NCBI GenBank assembly: GCA_964035575.1
Contig: OZ037835.1
Coordinates: forward strand, 1,922,001-1,986,000
Origin: Rhynchopus sp. YZ270_cl-10
Taxonomy: Eukaryota; Euglenozoa; Diplonemea; Diplonemida; Diplonemidae
Direction: 5' to 3'
Length of the DNA stretch: 64,000 bases
The notes under the pieces are model-generated. The model ran no database searches, was not told the DNA's origin, and was given only the letters and a program-made list of their open reading frames with translations. The position numbers were made by a program, and so were the translations under genes. Of this stretch, positions 11,096 to 21,081 are shown in pieces. Position 1 is the first letter of the stretch. Each line of letters starts with the position of its first letter.

Positions 11096-12024
11096 GATCC
11101 CCCAAGGAGGTTTTATTTTCTGATCTCATTTTTATTTTTGATAAATCATTGGTTTGTAGTAGTCCGAGTCAGTCTGACGAGAAGGGTGCGAGAAGAGTCC
11201 GATCCTCGGCCTAAAAATTGGTCTTCTTTTTTTTTGTTTTGAAAGGCTTTTTTTTCCTCCAAGGGGAGAGCCTCTGGCGCAATACGCTGGGGGCAGTTGG
11301 TCATCAGTATTCTTTTCCTTAAGCAGTGCGCGGCACCTAACGTTTCCCTTCCCCACCCCACCACCGCTGTCCTGGTCCAGCCTCTGTCCTTGGCAGTGCT
11401 GGCAAACGTTCCCGATCGTTGTCCATGTGGGTGCAGTACGGACCCCTCTTTTCTAGTGTCCGTACTGCGTTGTTCAGAGGCACGGTCATGGTTCTGTTTG
11501 ATGTGTATGCAATCTACACATGCGGGATACCTATACACTGTTCTTTTTAAGTTTTTTTTTTTGATAAATTGTTGGAGCAGTGTAGTTGCCTCGGTTGTGT
11601 TGCCACAGTTGTGCAATCTCCACTGTCTGTTTTTTTTTTTTTTTTGTGAAATCCTTCTGAATGAAGGTGGTCCGAGGGTGTCCTGTCGACGCATTTTTAT
11701 ACATTTTTTCGCACCCTCTTTGCCTTCTTTTCGTTTAGAAAAGAATGCATGTAGAAACAATTTTACACGAACTCAACAAGAGATGCGTTTTGAGTGCGTT
11801 TTCAACTACTCTTTTTTTTTATATCAGGCAGCATTTCGCTACTGGGAAGATCAACCCCCGACAGTGTGTGTGACCACCTTCGTTCCCCAGGGTTAGCCAT
11901 CCCCAACTTTTTACCCTCAGGGCCAAGAACCATCCTGCTTAGGGTACCCACGAGGCACATACCATACCGCCTTGCTATGACTTTTGAAGGATGCGATCAA
12001 CAAACAACGAATAAACAAATATAT
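11096..12024. other. spacer, no supported gene
   Basis: Mixed T-rich sequence. The long frames on both strands (11146-11760 minus, 11297-11896 plus) overlap each other, are low-complexity and carry no recognisable domain. The segment 11984-12020 has the GATGCGATCAACAAACAACG motif of repeat R150. Confidence 0.45.
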
Positions 12025-12074
12025 AGTGGAGCACACTCTAGGGTGGCTACACTAATACAACCAAGTTTTCAAAA
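12025..12074 (+). repeat. 50-bp dispersed repeat R50, copy 1
   Basis: Starts AGTGGAGCACACTCTAGGG and ends AACCAAGTTTTCAAAA. Identical over 50 bases to 39023-39072 and 47525-47574, with A-rich DNA after each copy. Perfect identity in unrelated flanks indicates recent spread or strong constraint. Confidence 0.9.
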
Positions 12075-12259
12075 TAAAGAATGGGATGGTATTTCTTTTG
12101 GAAGGAAGCTCGTGAAATAAATAAAAGCACCCCGCCACCCACCCCACCCCAAAAACATACAACAAACCACAACAGCGCTTCTAGGGGAGTGGGCCCCTCT
12201 CCTCTCTCTCTCTCTCTTTTTTGAAAAACACATTTCGAAAGAATATTCAGATCAATGCC

Positions 12260-14476
12260 ATGGTAGCGCAACACAGGGCCTTTGGGTTGTACAGGTCTGT
12301 CTTTCTGCAGTTGAGGACCGTAACCACTTCTACAGTGGAATGGGACGTACATCGTCTTTCAGTCTCTTCTGCGGCCCCTACACCACGAGAGGACATTAGT
12401 GCCTGGCCGGTAGGTCGCGTCGTGGATACGGAGCCCCGCAGTGTAAAGCGTCGAGAGAATACACACCAGGTTCAGTTCTTGGAGACGTTGGACCACAGCC
12501 TGCTGAAAGAGGCCTGCAGTGAGTCGCACCCCTTTGCCCACGCGGCGTCTGAGGTGAAGAAGATTTCCGCTTTTTCCATGAAGGTTGGGGTGCTGTCAGA
12601 ACCATGCTGCGGCATGCTCGTTGGTGTCCTGCAGTTTTTGTGCGCAGGGTTGGCAGCAGATACCCTAGGAGCGGTGTCTGAGATGGTGATCGGTGTGGGT
12701 GGGGTGTTTGCACAGTGTGTCGCTTCTATCCCTCATGACCCTGCAGGGAGTGTTGCGGACGCTTCCGTCGTTCTGGCTTTATCTATGCTCCGTATTTCCA
12801 AGCAGGTTCAGAACCCACAACGCAAGGTGGAGGCCTCACTCCCCTTCTTAGTCTCTGCTGTTGCGAAGGCACTTCCCGGGTTTTCTAAGCGTTCGTCTCA
12901 ATACCGTTCCTCGCTGTACGCTGAATTCGCTGTCGAAGTCTGTCAAACACCTTGTATGATAAGCGAGACGGAGATGTTCGGTGAATTACTCCGAGGATTC
13001 GCACGACATCTTGTTAGAAAGAGCGAGCCTCCGAGGGGGGTACAGCTGCTGGCTACGTTGTCGAAGCTGTACGTCAAAGGGGAGGAGAAGGGAGGGGAGT
13101 GGCCAGCTCTATTGGTCGCAAGACGTCACGCGGGGGTGCCTCAGAGCTTTTTTGAGAAGCTATTGTTTCCCGCCGTACTGCGATGTGGGAAGAAGGCGGG
13201 GCGTGAGAAGGAATCTCTCTCCGCTTCGGACCTCCGCATTGTGGTACACATTTTGAAGGATTTGCTCACCGCGGACTGCGAGGGCACATCAGAATATGTC
13301 ACCCTGAGTGTACAAACCAAACGTCTCTTCAAAACACACATCAGCCATTCTCCCCCACAGTATCTTCTGAGAGCAGACCTAACGTCGAAGGTCGCAGAGG
13401 TGCTAGCAAATTTGCTTAGAGTGCGTCTGCGGGAGCATTTGGTATGCGGTGAAGCAGCGTTGCGTGGCTGGGAGGTTGGGGACTACGCTGCGTTGGTGGC
13501 GTTGGTGGCGCTGCATGAAGAGCTGCACTGCAAAGGGATGTGTTTGTATCTGGAGGTGTTGTTGGAGCGGGTGGTGGTGTTGTGTGAGCGCCGTGCGTTG
13601 CGTGTGGAGCATAGCGTGACGAAGGTGCTCTTCATGGCGGATGTGGCAAACAGTAGTGCCACCTCGGTGCATCTGGCACGAAGGTTGTTGTGTTGTCTCA
13701 TACCACACCTTGAGGGGGCACCTAGCGTGGTACTCCTCTCCGTCGCACGCTATGCGTGTCCGCTCCGCGCTCCAGGTGCAGAGCCGCCAAGGGAGGTGTT
13801 CTTTCTTCCAGAAGGTTTTCTTCATAACCATAGTACGCAGGTTGGTGCGTCGTTGGAGTGCAATGCAGATTTGCAACACCGGATGGAGGCAAGCAGAGAT
13901 CCACGGTGCTGTCCATTGTGGGTTTTCCAGGCGTTGGCGCGGCTTGTGGTGTTGGATGAAACACTGCTGTTGCTGTGGGTGCGGTGCATCGTGGAGCCTT
14001 CGGCGGAGAGGGGAGGGAAGGATGAGGATGACACGCTGCTGACACTGCTGTCTGCGGGGGTGCAGGGCGGGCTGATATCAGAGTGGTGTGTACGTCTTGC
14101 CGAGGAGGCGTTGCGTGGAGAGGAGCGTACTGCAGCGATGCATGCCTTTGGCGCGCACCCTGCCCGCCTAGCAGCTTCCATGACGCATGCCCTCGAGGTG
14201 GATGCTCATAGCTGTGTAGCGTCTGCAAGCCTCCTCGACTCTGTGGTGCACCTACCCGCGGAGACGCTCTTCGCGCACCTCAGCAATCTTGCTGACAGTG
14301 GGGCATGGTGCACACCATTTGCCGACCCAGATGACGACGCCTTCGGGCCAGCGATAATGGAAGAGCTCTGTCTGCATGAGTGTGGTATGAACATTGTGCT
14401 GGCAGTGCTCGTGCAGGAGGAGGCTGTGCAGCTCGTCTGTTGTGGTGACGAGCGTGTAGTGTCGCATCTTGTCTAA
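12260..14476 (+). CDS. unknown 738-residue helical protein, probable mitochondrial import
   Basis: Start set at the ATG at 12260, ten bases after a CT-repeat tract ending in TTCAG; the frame is open upstream but has no earlier ATG. The first ~24 residues (MVAQHRAFGLYRSVFLQLRT...) are basic, hydroxylated and free of acidic residues, as in a mitochondrial presequence. The rest is Leu/Ala/Val-rich with regularly spaced amphipathic helices, suggesting an alpha-solenoid (HEAT-, PPR- or OPR-like), but I see no diagnostic motif. It lies 424 bases upstream of the NLR-like gene on the same strand. Organellar RNA metabolism is one possibility for such proteins in protists; that is only inference. Confidence 0.8.
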   Translation: MVAQHRAFGLYRSVFLQLRTVTTSTVEWDVHRLSVSSAAPTPREDISAWPVGRVVDTEPRSVKRRENTHQVQFLETLDHSLLKEACSESHPFAHAASEVKKISAFSMKVGVLSEPCCGMLVGVLQFLCAGLAADTLGAVSEMVIGVGGVFAQCVASIPHDPAGSVADASVVLALSMLRISKQVQNPQRKVEASLPFLVSAVAKALPGFSKRSSQYRSSLYAEFAVEVCQTPCMISETEMFGELLRGFARHLVRKSEPPRGVQLLATLSKLYVKGEEKGGEWPALLVARRHAGVPQSFFEKLLFPAVLRCGKKAGREKESLSASDLRIVVHILKDLLTADCEGTSEYVTLSVQTKRLFKTHISHSPPQYLLRADLTSKVAEVLANLLRVRLREHLVCGEAALRGWEVGDYAALVALVALHEELHCKGMCLYLEVLLERVVVLCERRALRVEHSVTKVLFMADVANSSATSVHLARRLLCCLIPHLEGAPSVVLLSVARYACPLRAPGAEPPREVFFLPEGFLHNHSTQVGASLECNADLQHRMEASRDPRCCPLWVFQALARLVVLDETLLLLWVRCIVEPSAERGGKDEDDTLLTLLSAGVQGGLISEWCVRLAEEALRGEERTAAMHAFGAHPARLAASMTHALEVDAHSCVASASLLDSVVHLPAETLFAHLSNLADSGAWCTPFADPDDDAFGPAIMEELCLHECGMNIVLAVLVQEEAVQLVCCGDERVVSHLV

Positions 14477-14727
14477 TACAGAAGAGAACCAATTCCGAAG
14501 CAAGACCTGAAGGAGGTGCCAGTGGATGTGTAAAATGCTATGTTGTGAGGCGAAACCAATGCAGGCTGGAAAAGCGGGAAAGGGTTGTGGACAGGCCATT
14601 TTTTTGAAGAAGTTATCCACCTCCAAGCCTGGATGGCATAAATAGAGAATGTGCGTGGGCTGTGGATGTTGCCCAGCTCCCTCGCCTTCGCCCTCAAAAG
14701 AAATAACCTCCCCAGAGCCCTCCATTG

Positions 14728-14751
14728 ACCTCCCTCCCCTTCCCTTCACAG
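14728..14751 (+). promoter_or_regulatory. candidate 3' splice (trans-splice) acceptor
   Basis: Pyrimidine run CCTCCCTCCCCTTCCCTTC followed by ACAG, 150 bases before the NLR-like ATG. A second AG candidate (ACACAACACAACAG) ends at 14858. Inferred from composition only. Confidence 0.4.
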
Positions 14752-14900
14752 ATATCTCGTCTCCGACACCCTGACACCTCACCCCACAGCATCGCGCAAC
14801 ATTAGACTGCACAAGAATTACCCCTATTAGTTATCAAACACACAACACAACACAACAGGTAGACACCACCTGCACCTTTGTGCACATCAATCACGCTAAC

Positions 14901-17900
14901 ATGGGCTGCGGAGCATCCAAGCCTGCGAAGGATGAGACAGACAGAGTCACCACTCAACAGCACACCTCTGCAAACGTTGAGGTGTCCGCTACGACAACAA
15001 AGCCTCAGACGGAAGACAGCACAAAGTGTGCTGTGGCTGACAACGTCGACAGCACCAGGGGCGTTGCGCAGTACGTCAATGAGAAAGACGCACACACAAT
15101 GGACAGCGTGGACGGGAGGACAATGCTGCACAGTGCCGTGCTTGCGGGGGACATGGAGGCAGTGCGGCTTCTTGTGGAGAACGGGGCAGGGAACGTGCGT
15201 GACAGGGACGGGAAGGTGCCGTTGTGGTACGCACTGCAGCACAGGGACGCGGATGTGCGGGGGCGACTTGAGGCGGAGCTGGGGGTGCATGCAGCAGAGA
15301 TCCTTGTGGAGGTGGAGGATGCTGTGCAGGTGTACCTCACTGACGGTGTCGCCACAACAGGAACAACAGCAACAGGTGATGCAACGACAGCACCTCTTAC
15401 TGACCCTCACATGGACATGGCGAAAGACACAAACACCTCGACTGGAGACAGACAGCTGGGAGAGGATGATCTTGACGGGGACACGGGTGCACTGCGGCAC
15501 ACAGACGGACGGAAGGTGGAGTGGCTGCGGAAAAAGGAGGACAGCAACAACAACACTCACACCAACAAGAACAGCAGTGGAGGTCAAGACCTGCTGTGCT
15601 GGCTGCGTGGTCTGCCAAACGTGGATCCGCCGTTGGGCTACACAGACGAACACGTGCGGCACATGGAGGCGGGGTTCCGTGTGGTGTGCAAGCGTCTGCT
15701 GGAGGACATGAGAGGACGGAGGGAGGCTGCGGGGACACGTGGTGGGCACGTGGAGGTGGAGGACTGGATGGCGGCACGCGACCCGTTTGAGCTGCTGCTG
15801 TCGGGGTTCCTGTTCACGTCTGACTGTGTGGAGTACGTGCTGGACAGCGGCGGGGATGTTGTGTGCGATGAAGAGGGCACACCGCAGATTGCGAAAGGGC
15901 CTGACGGGAAGCTGCGGTACATCAGACTGACGGAGCGGGCTGTGCTGGACAACCACGGGAGTGCTGCTGATTCACAGTCGCTTGCGCTGTACATGACGAT
16001 GAACACTGCGATGCGTGCTGTGGGGCAGCTGGCTGCGGTGAAGGAGTGGAAGGGGACACCTGAGAAGACAGCACCGAACGTGTTTGATCTGTCTCCCGCA
16101 CCCCCGCAGCTGCACGTGATTGCGACCTTTGCGCCGCTAATCCGTGGTCTGGACCGGCTGATTGGGAGCCGTCGGAAGCAGCTGCGGACTGTGTTCCGCG
16201 GGATCAATGTGAACGTGTCTGCGAAGTACGCGCTGGGGACGCACATTGTGTGGAACTGCTTCACGTCGACAACACTGAAGCGGGATGTGGCTCGGAGCTT
16301 CATGTACGGGAAGGGTGGGACATTTTTTGTGGTGGTGGCGAAGGAGGGTGCTGCAGACGTGAAGTTCTCGTCTGTGTATGCTTCGGAGGACGAGCTGCTG
16401 TACACAGCGAACATCGAGTACCGGGTGCAGTGGAAGCTTTCTCCGACACTGCTGCGGATGATGGGGCTGCGCTTTGACGTGATTGTGATGCAGGAGGTGT
16501 GTGCGGAGGATGCGGGTGTGGGGGAGACGAGTGCGGCTGAGCAGGTGGGTGCGCTGCAGGAGGTGATGGGACACACAGTCGCGTTCTTCAAGGACTACCT
16601 TGCGCAGTACGTGGAGGGGCGCGTGGGGGACGACACACGTGTGGATGAGTCGGAGACACGTCCGCTGATGGAAGAGGTGCGGAGGTGGCTTCGTGCACGT
16701 GGAGGTGGATGTGGGAAGCAGATGTCTTCCGTGTGCACACAGGTAGCAGCGGGCACAGAGCGCAAACCTGATGTGGAGGCGAGAGAAGAAAGACAAGGGG
16801 CGTGTGGTGTGCTGTGTGTGATCGGAGAAGGAGGGAGCGGGAAGACGTCTGCTTCGATTGCAATTCTGAGCGACCTTGCAACGTCTGCGAGGAAGAGCGA
16901 AAACACAAGCAGGAACAGAAACAGCGTGGTGAGTGATGTGACTGCGGATGCGGATGCGAAGCCGTACTTCCCTGTGTTTGTGGCGCTGCCGACTGTGAAG
17001 CAGCACCTGCTTGAGAAGGGAGGGCTGGACAGGTTTGTGCTGGAGTCGTTTGCGCTGCGGGAGTCGGACCGTGCGTACCTTGCGGAGACGTACGAGGTGG
17101 TGCTGGTGCTGGACTCGCTGGACGAGGTGGGGCTGACGCAGGAGGACGTGCGTGCTGTGGTGGCTGAGGGTGGCCTTCTGTGCCGGCATCCGTGGGTGGA
17201 GGCACACTGCAGCGTTGTTGTGACTGTGCGTGGTGAGTACCTGAAGGGTGTGGGCACGTCTCCGTCTGGTGTGTGCGGGGCTGGTGTGTGTGCTGTATAC
17301 ATGCAGCCGTTCACAGAAGTGGATGCGAGAACGTACATCAAGCGTGCAAACACAGCCTGGGAGAAGGAACACAACGAGGAGAAGTCAGCACACAAGGAAG
17401 AGCGCACAGTCTTCGTGCGTGAGGAGGACGTTGAAGGACTTGTGCAGCTGCGGAACCCGTTTGTGCTGCACATGGCGTGCCACGCGCAGTGCAGCGGGAA
17501 GGCTTCTGAGGAGGTGATCTACGAGACCTACCTGGAGACGTGGACGAAGAAGGAGATGGCGTCTGGTGGAGTTGCTGTTGCTGTTTCCGATGTGTCTTTA
17601 GAGGATGTGGTGCGTGCAGGGGAGCTCGTTGCATGCAGGATGCTGGAGACAAACGAGTGGCAGGGGACTGTGGGTGTGGCATCGAAGGTTCTTGATTCGC
17701 AGCACGGTGTGTGTGAGGCTGTGCGGGATGCGTGCTTCCGCTGCCTGCCGTTCCGGATTGAGGACTTTGGGGAGGAGCGGAGTGCGTTCACGTTCCGGCA
17801 CAAGTCGCTTGGGGAGCACCTTGCAGCACGGCGGCTTGCACGTGATCCAGCAGGGACACTGGGGACGCTTGTGCAGCGGAGCTTCAGCAAGGACTCACAG

Positions 17901-20174
17901 CGTGTGCTTGGGTTCTTTGCGGCGCTGGTGTATGGAGACAGTGTGCTGTACGAACGTGCCTGCACAGAGCTGCTTGCGGCTGTCAAGGCGACACGCGGCA
18001 GTGCAGGTGGAGATGCAGGTGTTCGTGGGGAGGGTGCTGTGACAGCAGGGTCGAATGCAGCAGCACTGCTGGCACGTGCACGTATCCCTGTGAGTGGGCA
18101 GGACCTGAGCGGGATCCGTGTGTCGAACTGCGACCTGCGCGGGTCTCTGTTTGTGGAGACGGCGCTGACGGGCGCTTCCTTCTCGAACTGCTGGCTGGAG
18201 CACACTGAGTTCAACACCTGCGACATGGGTGGCACGATGCTGCCTGACTGCTCACTTGGCACACCACTTCCTGTACTGCAGCATCATGCCGATGATGTAG
18301 CAGTGACACCTGATGGCAGTCAAATGGTAACAGGTGGCCACAAGAATAGAGTACATGTGTGGAGCATGTCTTCTGGGGAAGAAGTGATGGTCTTGGAAGG
18401 CAATTCGGGGCAGATCTTTGGAGTGGCAGTAACATCAGATGGAACCCGCGTAGTTTCGTGCTCCTCTGACAAAACTGTGCGTGTGTGGAATATGCACACT
18501 GGGGAGGCAGTGTTCGTCTTGGAAGGCCACCAAGCTGGGGTGCTCGAGGTGGCAGTCACTCCCGACAGTTGTAAAGTTGTTTCAACTTCTGCTGAAGACG
18601 GTAGCCGTGTGTGGGATCTCTCGACGGGGATGGAAGTGCTGGCAATAAAGTCGCCTGGCGTTCTCAGCATGGTTATTACCAAGGATGGAAGTCAAATAGT
18701 GACGTGCTCCAGAGAGAAGCTGCGCGTATGGGATCTGGTCACGGGGAAGCGGGATATGCAGTGGCGTTGCTGTGTGGCGTCTTCACATGCACTGGCAGTC
18801 ACTCCCGATGGATGCCACGTTGTTTCGTGCTATGATGGCGCACATCTTTGGAACCTCTCGACTGGGGCAGAGGTGATGGTGTTCCATGCCGAAGCTGCGT
18901 TGAGAGCAGTGGCAGTCACTCCCGATGGATGTCACGTGGTTGCTGGTTCCATGAGCGGCACTGTGCACGTTTGGAGCATTTCGACTGGGAAGGAGGTGAC
19001 GGTGTTGCAAGGGCATACTTTTGTTGTGAGCGCAGTGACAGTGTCACCAGATGGATGCCACGTGGTTTCATGCGACGCCGACGGCACTGTTCGAGTGTGG
19101 AACATCACGACCGGGAAGGAGACACCAGGTTTCGAAGGACTTTCAGGCCAGTCTGTAGCAGTGGCCCTGGATGGATCTATCATTTCGTACGGTGGGAAGA
19201 GGAACTCCATCTGGAACACATCCACCGGCAGGCAAACACAGGTAGTTGAAGCAGGGATATATCAACAACGCGATGCTGCGGCTGTGTACCCAGATGGCTC
19301 TCATGTAGTTTATTGCTGTTGCGACGAAGCTGGCGAAAGGAGAGCGTGTGTGTGGGACGTTGCGACGGGAAAAGTGCAGCCTTTGTGCACAGATTCCAGT
19401 GAGTTTGCGGTGTTCTTGAGACAGTCTGGAAAACTGCTTTCCTTGGCTTTTTCTCCCGATGCATCTCACGTGGTGACCTGTTCACCGTCTTCGCAGGAGG
19501 AAGACACTTACTGTGCGTATGTGTGGAGCATGCCGACTGGGAAGAAGGTGTCAGAATATGCAGGAACTACTCGCCGTCCCCGAGGAGTGGTAGTGAGTCC
19601 TGATGGAGTGCGTGTGGTTTCGTACTATGATGATAACACCGTACACATGTGGAAACTGCACACTGGAGAAGAGACGATGGTGTTCAACGGACATACTTCC
19701 AATGTCTTCGACGTTGCCGTGACTCGCGATGGATCTCGTCTTGTTTCATGCTCTGCTTACGATACTGTGCGTGTGTGGGATGTTGCCAGCGGGAAGCAGG
19801 TCTTTACCTTGGAACATGATAAGTCCGTCTATGGAATGGCACTGACACCTGATGAAGCTCACGTGGTCTCGAGTACGGACAGTGTGAGTGTGTGGAGCAT
19901 GACCACTGGCGAGAAGGTGGCAGAGATCAGTGCACATTGCGATTTGCGCAGACTTGCTGTGAGCCCCGATGGACGCGAAGTGATGTGTGCTTGCGGTGAC
20001 AACACTGTGCGTGTGTGGAGCATCTGCACTGGGGAAGACGGCACGATTGATGGGTTGCGGCTGAAGAGAGTGATCGGTGTCCCTTCAACAGTTCCTCGTG
20101 CATTAGGCTGTCGCAATGCTGATGCTGTGGAACCTGAACTTGCGAGACGGATTCTTTGTGATGTCGAGGAGTGA
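14901..20174 (+). CDS. NLR-like protein: ankyrin, ADP-ribosyltransferase, NACHT, pentapeptide, WD40
   Basis: A 1,757-residue single-exon gene. The ATG at 14901 gives MGCGASKP, a strong N-myristoylation plus palmitoylation signal, so the start is well supported. In order: ankyrin-like repeats (about residues 70-125); an R-S-E class mono-ADP-ribosyltransferase with R433, the T455-S456-T457 motif and E496-D-E498, all present; a NACHT NTPase with Walker A GEGGSGKTS (642-650) and Walker B VLVLDSLDE ending in the DSLDE signature (738-742); a helical region; pentapeptide-like A(D/N)L repeats (about 1060-1120); then 14 WD40 units, enough for two seven-bladed propellers. By analogy with NLR/STAND proteins, WD40 would sense, NACHT oligomerise with ATP, and the ART modify targets with NAD. 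The WD40 part has visibly different base composition from the upstream half. Target and trigger are unknown. Confidence 0.9.
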   Translation: MGCGASKPAKDETDRVTTQQHTSANVEVSATTTKPQTEDSTKCAVADNVDSTRGVAQYVNEKDAHTMDSVDGRTMLHSAVLAGDMEAVRLLVENGAGNVRDRDGKVPLWYALQHRDADVRGRLEAELGVHAAEILVEVEDAVQVYLTDGVATTGTTATGDATTAPLTDPHMDMAKDTNTSTGDRQLGEDDLDGDTGALRHTDGRKVEWLRKKEDSNNNTHTNKNSSGGQDLLCWLRGLPNVDPPLGYTDEHVRHMEAGFRVVCKRLLEDMRGRREAAGTRGGHVEVEDWMAARDPFELLLSGFLFTSDCVEYVLDSGGDVVCDEEGTPQIAKGPDGKLRYIRLTERAVLDNHGSAADSQSLALYMTMNTAMRAVGQLAAVKEWKGTPEKTAPNVFDLSPAPPQLHVIATFAPLIRGLDRLIGSRRKQLRTVFRGINVNVSAKYALGTHIVWNCFTSTTLKRDVARSFMYGKGGTFFVVVAKEGAADVKFSSVYASEDELLYTANIEYRVQWKLSPTLLRMMGLRFDVIVMQEVCAEDAGVGETSAAEQVGALQEVMGHTVAFFKDYLAQYVEGRVGDDTRVDESETRPLMEEVRRWLRARGGGCGKQMSSVCTQVAAGTERKPDVEAREERQGACGVLCVIGEGGSGKTSASIAILSDLATSARKSENTSRNRNSVVSDVTADADAKPYFPVFVALPTVKQHLLEKGGLDRFVLESFALRESDRAYLAETYEVVLVLDSLDEVGLTQEDVRAVVAEGGLLCRHPWVEAHCSVVVTVRGEYLKGVGTSPSGVCGAGVCAVYMQPFTEVDARTYIKRANTAWEKEHNEEKSAHKEERTVFVREEDVEGLVQLRNPFVLHMACHAQCSGKASEEVIYETYLETWTKKEMASGGVAVAVSDVSLEDVVRAGELVACRMLETNEWQGTVGVASKVLDSQHGVCEAVRDACFRCLPFRIEDFGEERSAFTFRHKSLGEHLAARRLARDPAGTLGTLVQRSFSKDSQRVLGFFAALVYGDSVLYERACTELLAAVKATRGSAGGDAGVRGEGAVTAGSNAAALLARARIPVSGQDLSGIRVSNCDLRGSLFVETALTGASFSNCWLEHTEFNTCDMGGTMLPDCSLGTPLPVLQHHADDVAVTPDGSQMVTGGHKNRVHVWSMSSGEEVMVLEGNSGQIFGVAVTSDGTRVVSCSSDKTVRVWNMHTGEAVFVLEGHQAGVLEVAVTPDSCKVVSTSAEDGSRVWDLSTGMEVLAIKSPGVLSMVITKDGSQIVTCSREKLRVWDLVTGKRDMQWRCCVASSHALAVTPDGCHVVSCYDGAHLWNLSTGAEVMVFHAEAALRAVAVTPDGCHVVAGSMSGTVHVWSISTGKEVTVLQGHTFVVSAVTVSPDGCHVVSCDADGTVRVWNITTGKETPGFEGLSGQSVAVALDGSIISYGGKRNSIWNTSTGRQTQVVEAGIYQQRDAAAVYPDGSHVVYCCCDEAGERRACVWDVATGKVQPLCTDSSEFAVFLRQSGKLLSLAFSPDASHVVTCSPSSQEEDTYCAYVWSMPTGKKVSEYAGTTRRPRGVVVSPDGVRVVSYYDDNTVHMWKLHTGEETMVFNGHTSNVFDVAVTRDGSRLVSCSAYDTVRVWDVASGKQVFTLEHDKSVYGMALTPDEAHVVSSTDSVSVWSMTTGEKVAEISAHCDLRRLAVSPDGREVMCACGDNTVRVWSICTGEDGTIDGLRLKRVIGVPSTVPRALGCRNADAVEPELARRILCDVEE

Positions 20175-20996
20175 ACGCACTGTTCGTACTTGCTCTTTGT
20201 GTTTGCCTCTTTTCCAAGACGAATGCAGACTGAGTGACGAGCACGAATGGTGTTGACACTGCCTCTTACGGTGGCGCCCTCATGCCACTGCGGGTGCGTT
20301 GTGCGAGGACAGAAGAGCGGCTTGTCGAGGTGTTACACTGCCAGTGCACTAAGTGTGCTGTCTGTTCATATTCACACGTCTTTTCCAAGATGTGTTGCGA
20401 TTACACATGTGTATTTTGACCACTTGGTTTTTGCGGAGTGATACACACTGCCACTTCCACATCTGTACACTATCCATTTTGTACGAGTATGCAATACGTC
20501 TGGAAATGAAAAACGTGCTCTTCGATTGCCATGAGTCTTACCGTTTCCCCTTCTCCCCTTGCGCTCCACCTCTCCACCGTACTTCAGGATGCGGGGTTTT
20601 GAAAAAATAGGATGGATGAGATCAACAAACAACGAATAAATAAAGAAGGGGGGGTCTAAAGCCGCTCTTGCTGTTTCGTTTTACCAAGGTGGAGCGTTGA
20701 GGACTTCCAGACACCTTCCATATTTTTGTGTTGAATGATTGAGAGTTTCGGTGTTGCGATGTGTTCTGCTTCGATGACTGGCATGAGGGCTGTGTGCCTG
20801 TTAAGACCTTGGACGAGTACACCGGACTCCTTGCTTCCTGACGCTCTGTCACAACCTCGACAGTTGCGACCCGATTGGCGCACTGTCATCAACCTCCTAA
20901 CGTCACTGTTGCGCCTATTCCTATTGGCGTAGTCTGATGATATACGGTACACTTCCAGTGATGAAAAAAAGGGTCACTTTTCTGTCTTCACTTCTC
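20175..20996. other. 3' spacer of the NLR-like gene
   Basis: No supported gene. Includes repeat R150 at 20500-20655. Short frames such as 20247-20441 have no protein-like features. Confidence 0.5.
20500..20655 (+). repeat. dispersed repeat R150, copy 1
   Basis: Contains ATGAGTCTTACCGTTTCCCC, a long pyrimidine tract ending TACTTCAGGATGCG, then ATCAACAAACAACGAATAAA. Related copies: 42480-42640 and 49930-50130, a partial one at 11984-12020, and an inverted partial one near 56620-56665. The pyrimidine-AG core looks like a 3' splice acceptor. Confidence 0.75.
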
Positions 20997-21081
20997 CACT
21001 TCACCACACCCACAACCCACCCACAGTCAGGTGTTGTTGCACCCCACCACCCCACTGCCCGAAGAGGATCTTTCAGCGAAG

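Noticed and set aside
14802-17473. Long minus-strand frames (up to 411 codons) opposite the NLR-like gene
   Set aside because: They lie entirely opposite a well-supported protein with recognised domains; the G-rich coding strand leaves few stops on the complement.
21031-21081. Upstream extension of the receptor N-terminus (LLHPTTPLPEEDLSAK)
   Set aside because: It would need a GTG start. The ATG at 21082 immediately precedes the signal-anchor segment and is conserved in copy B.
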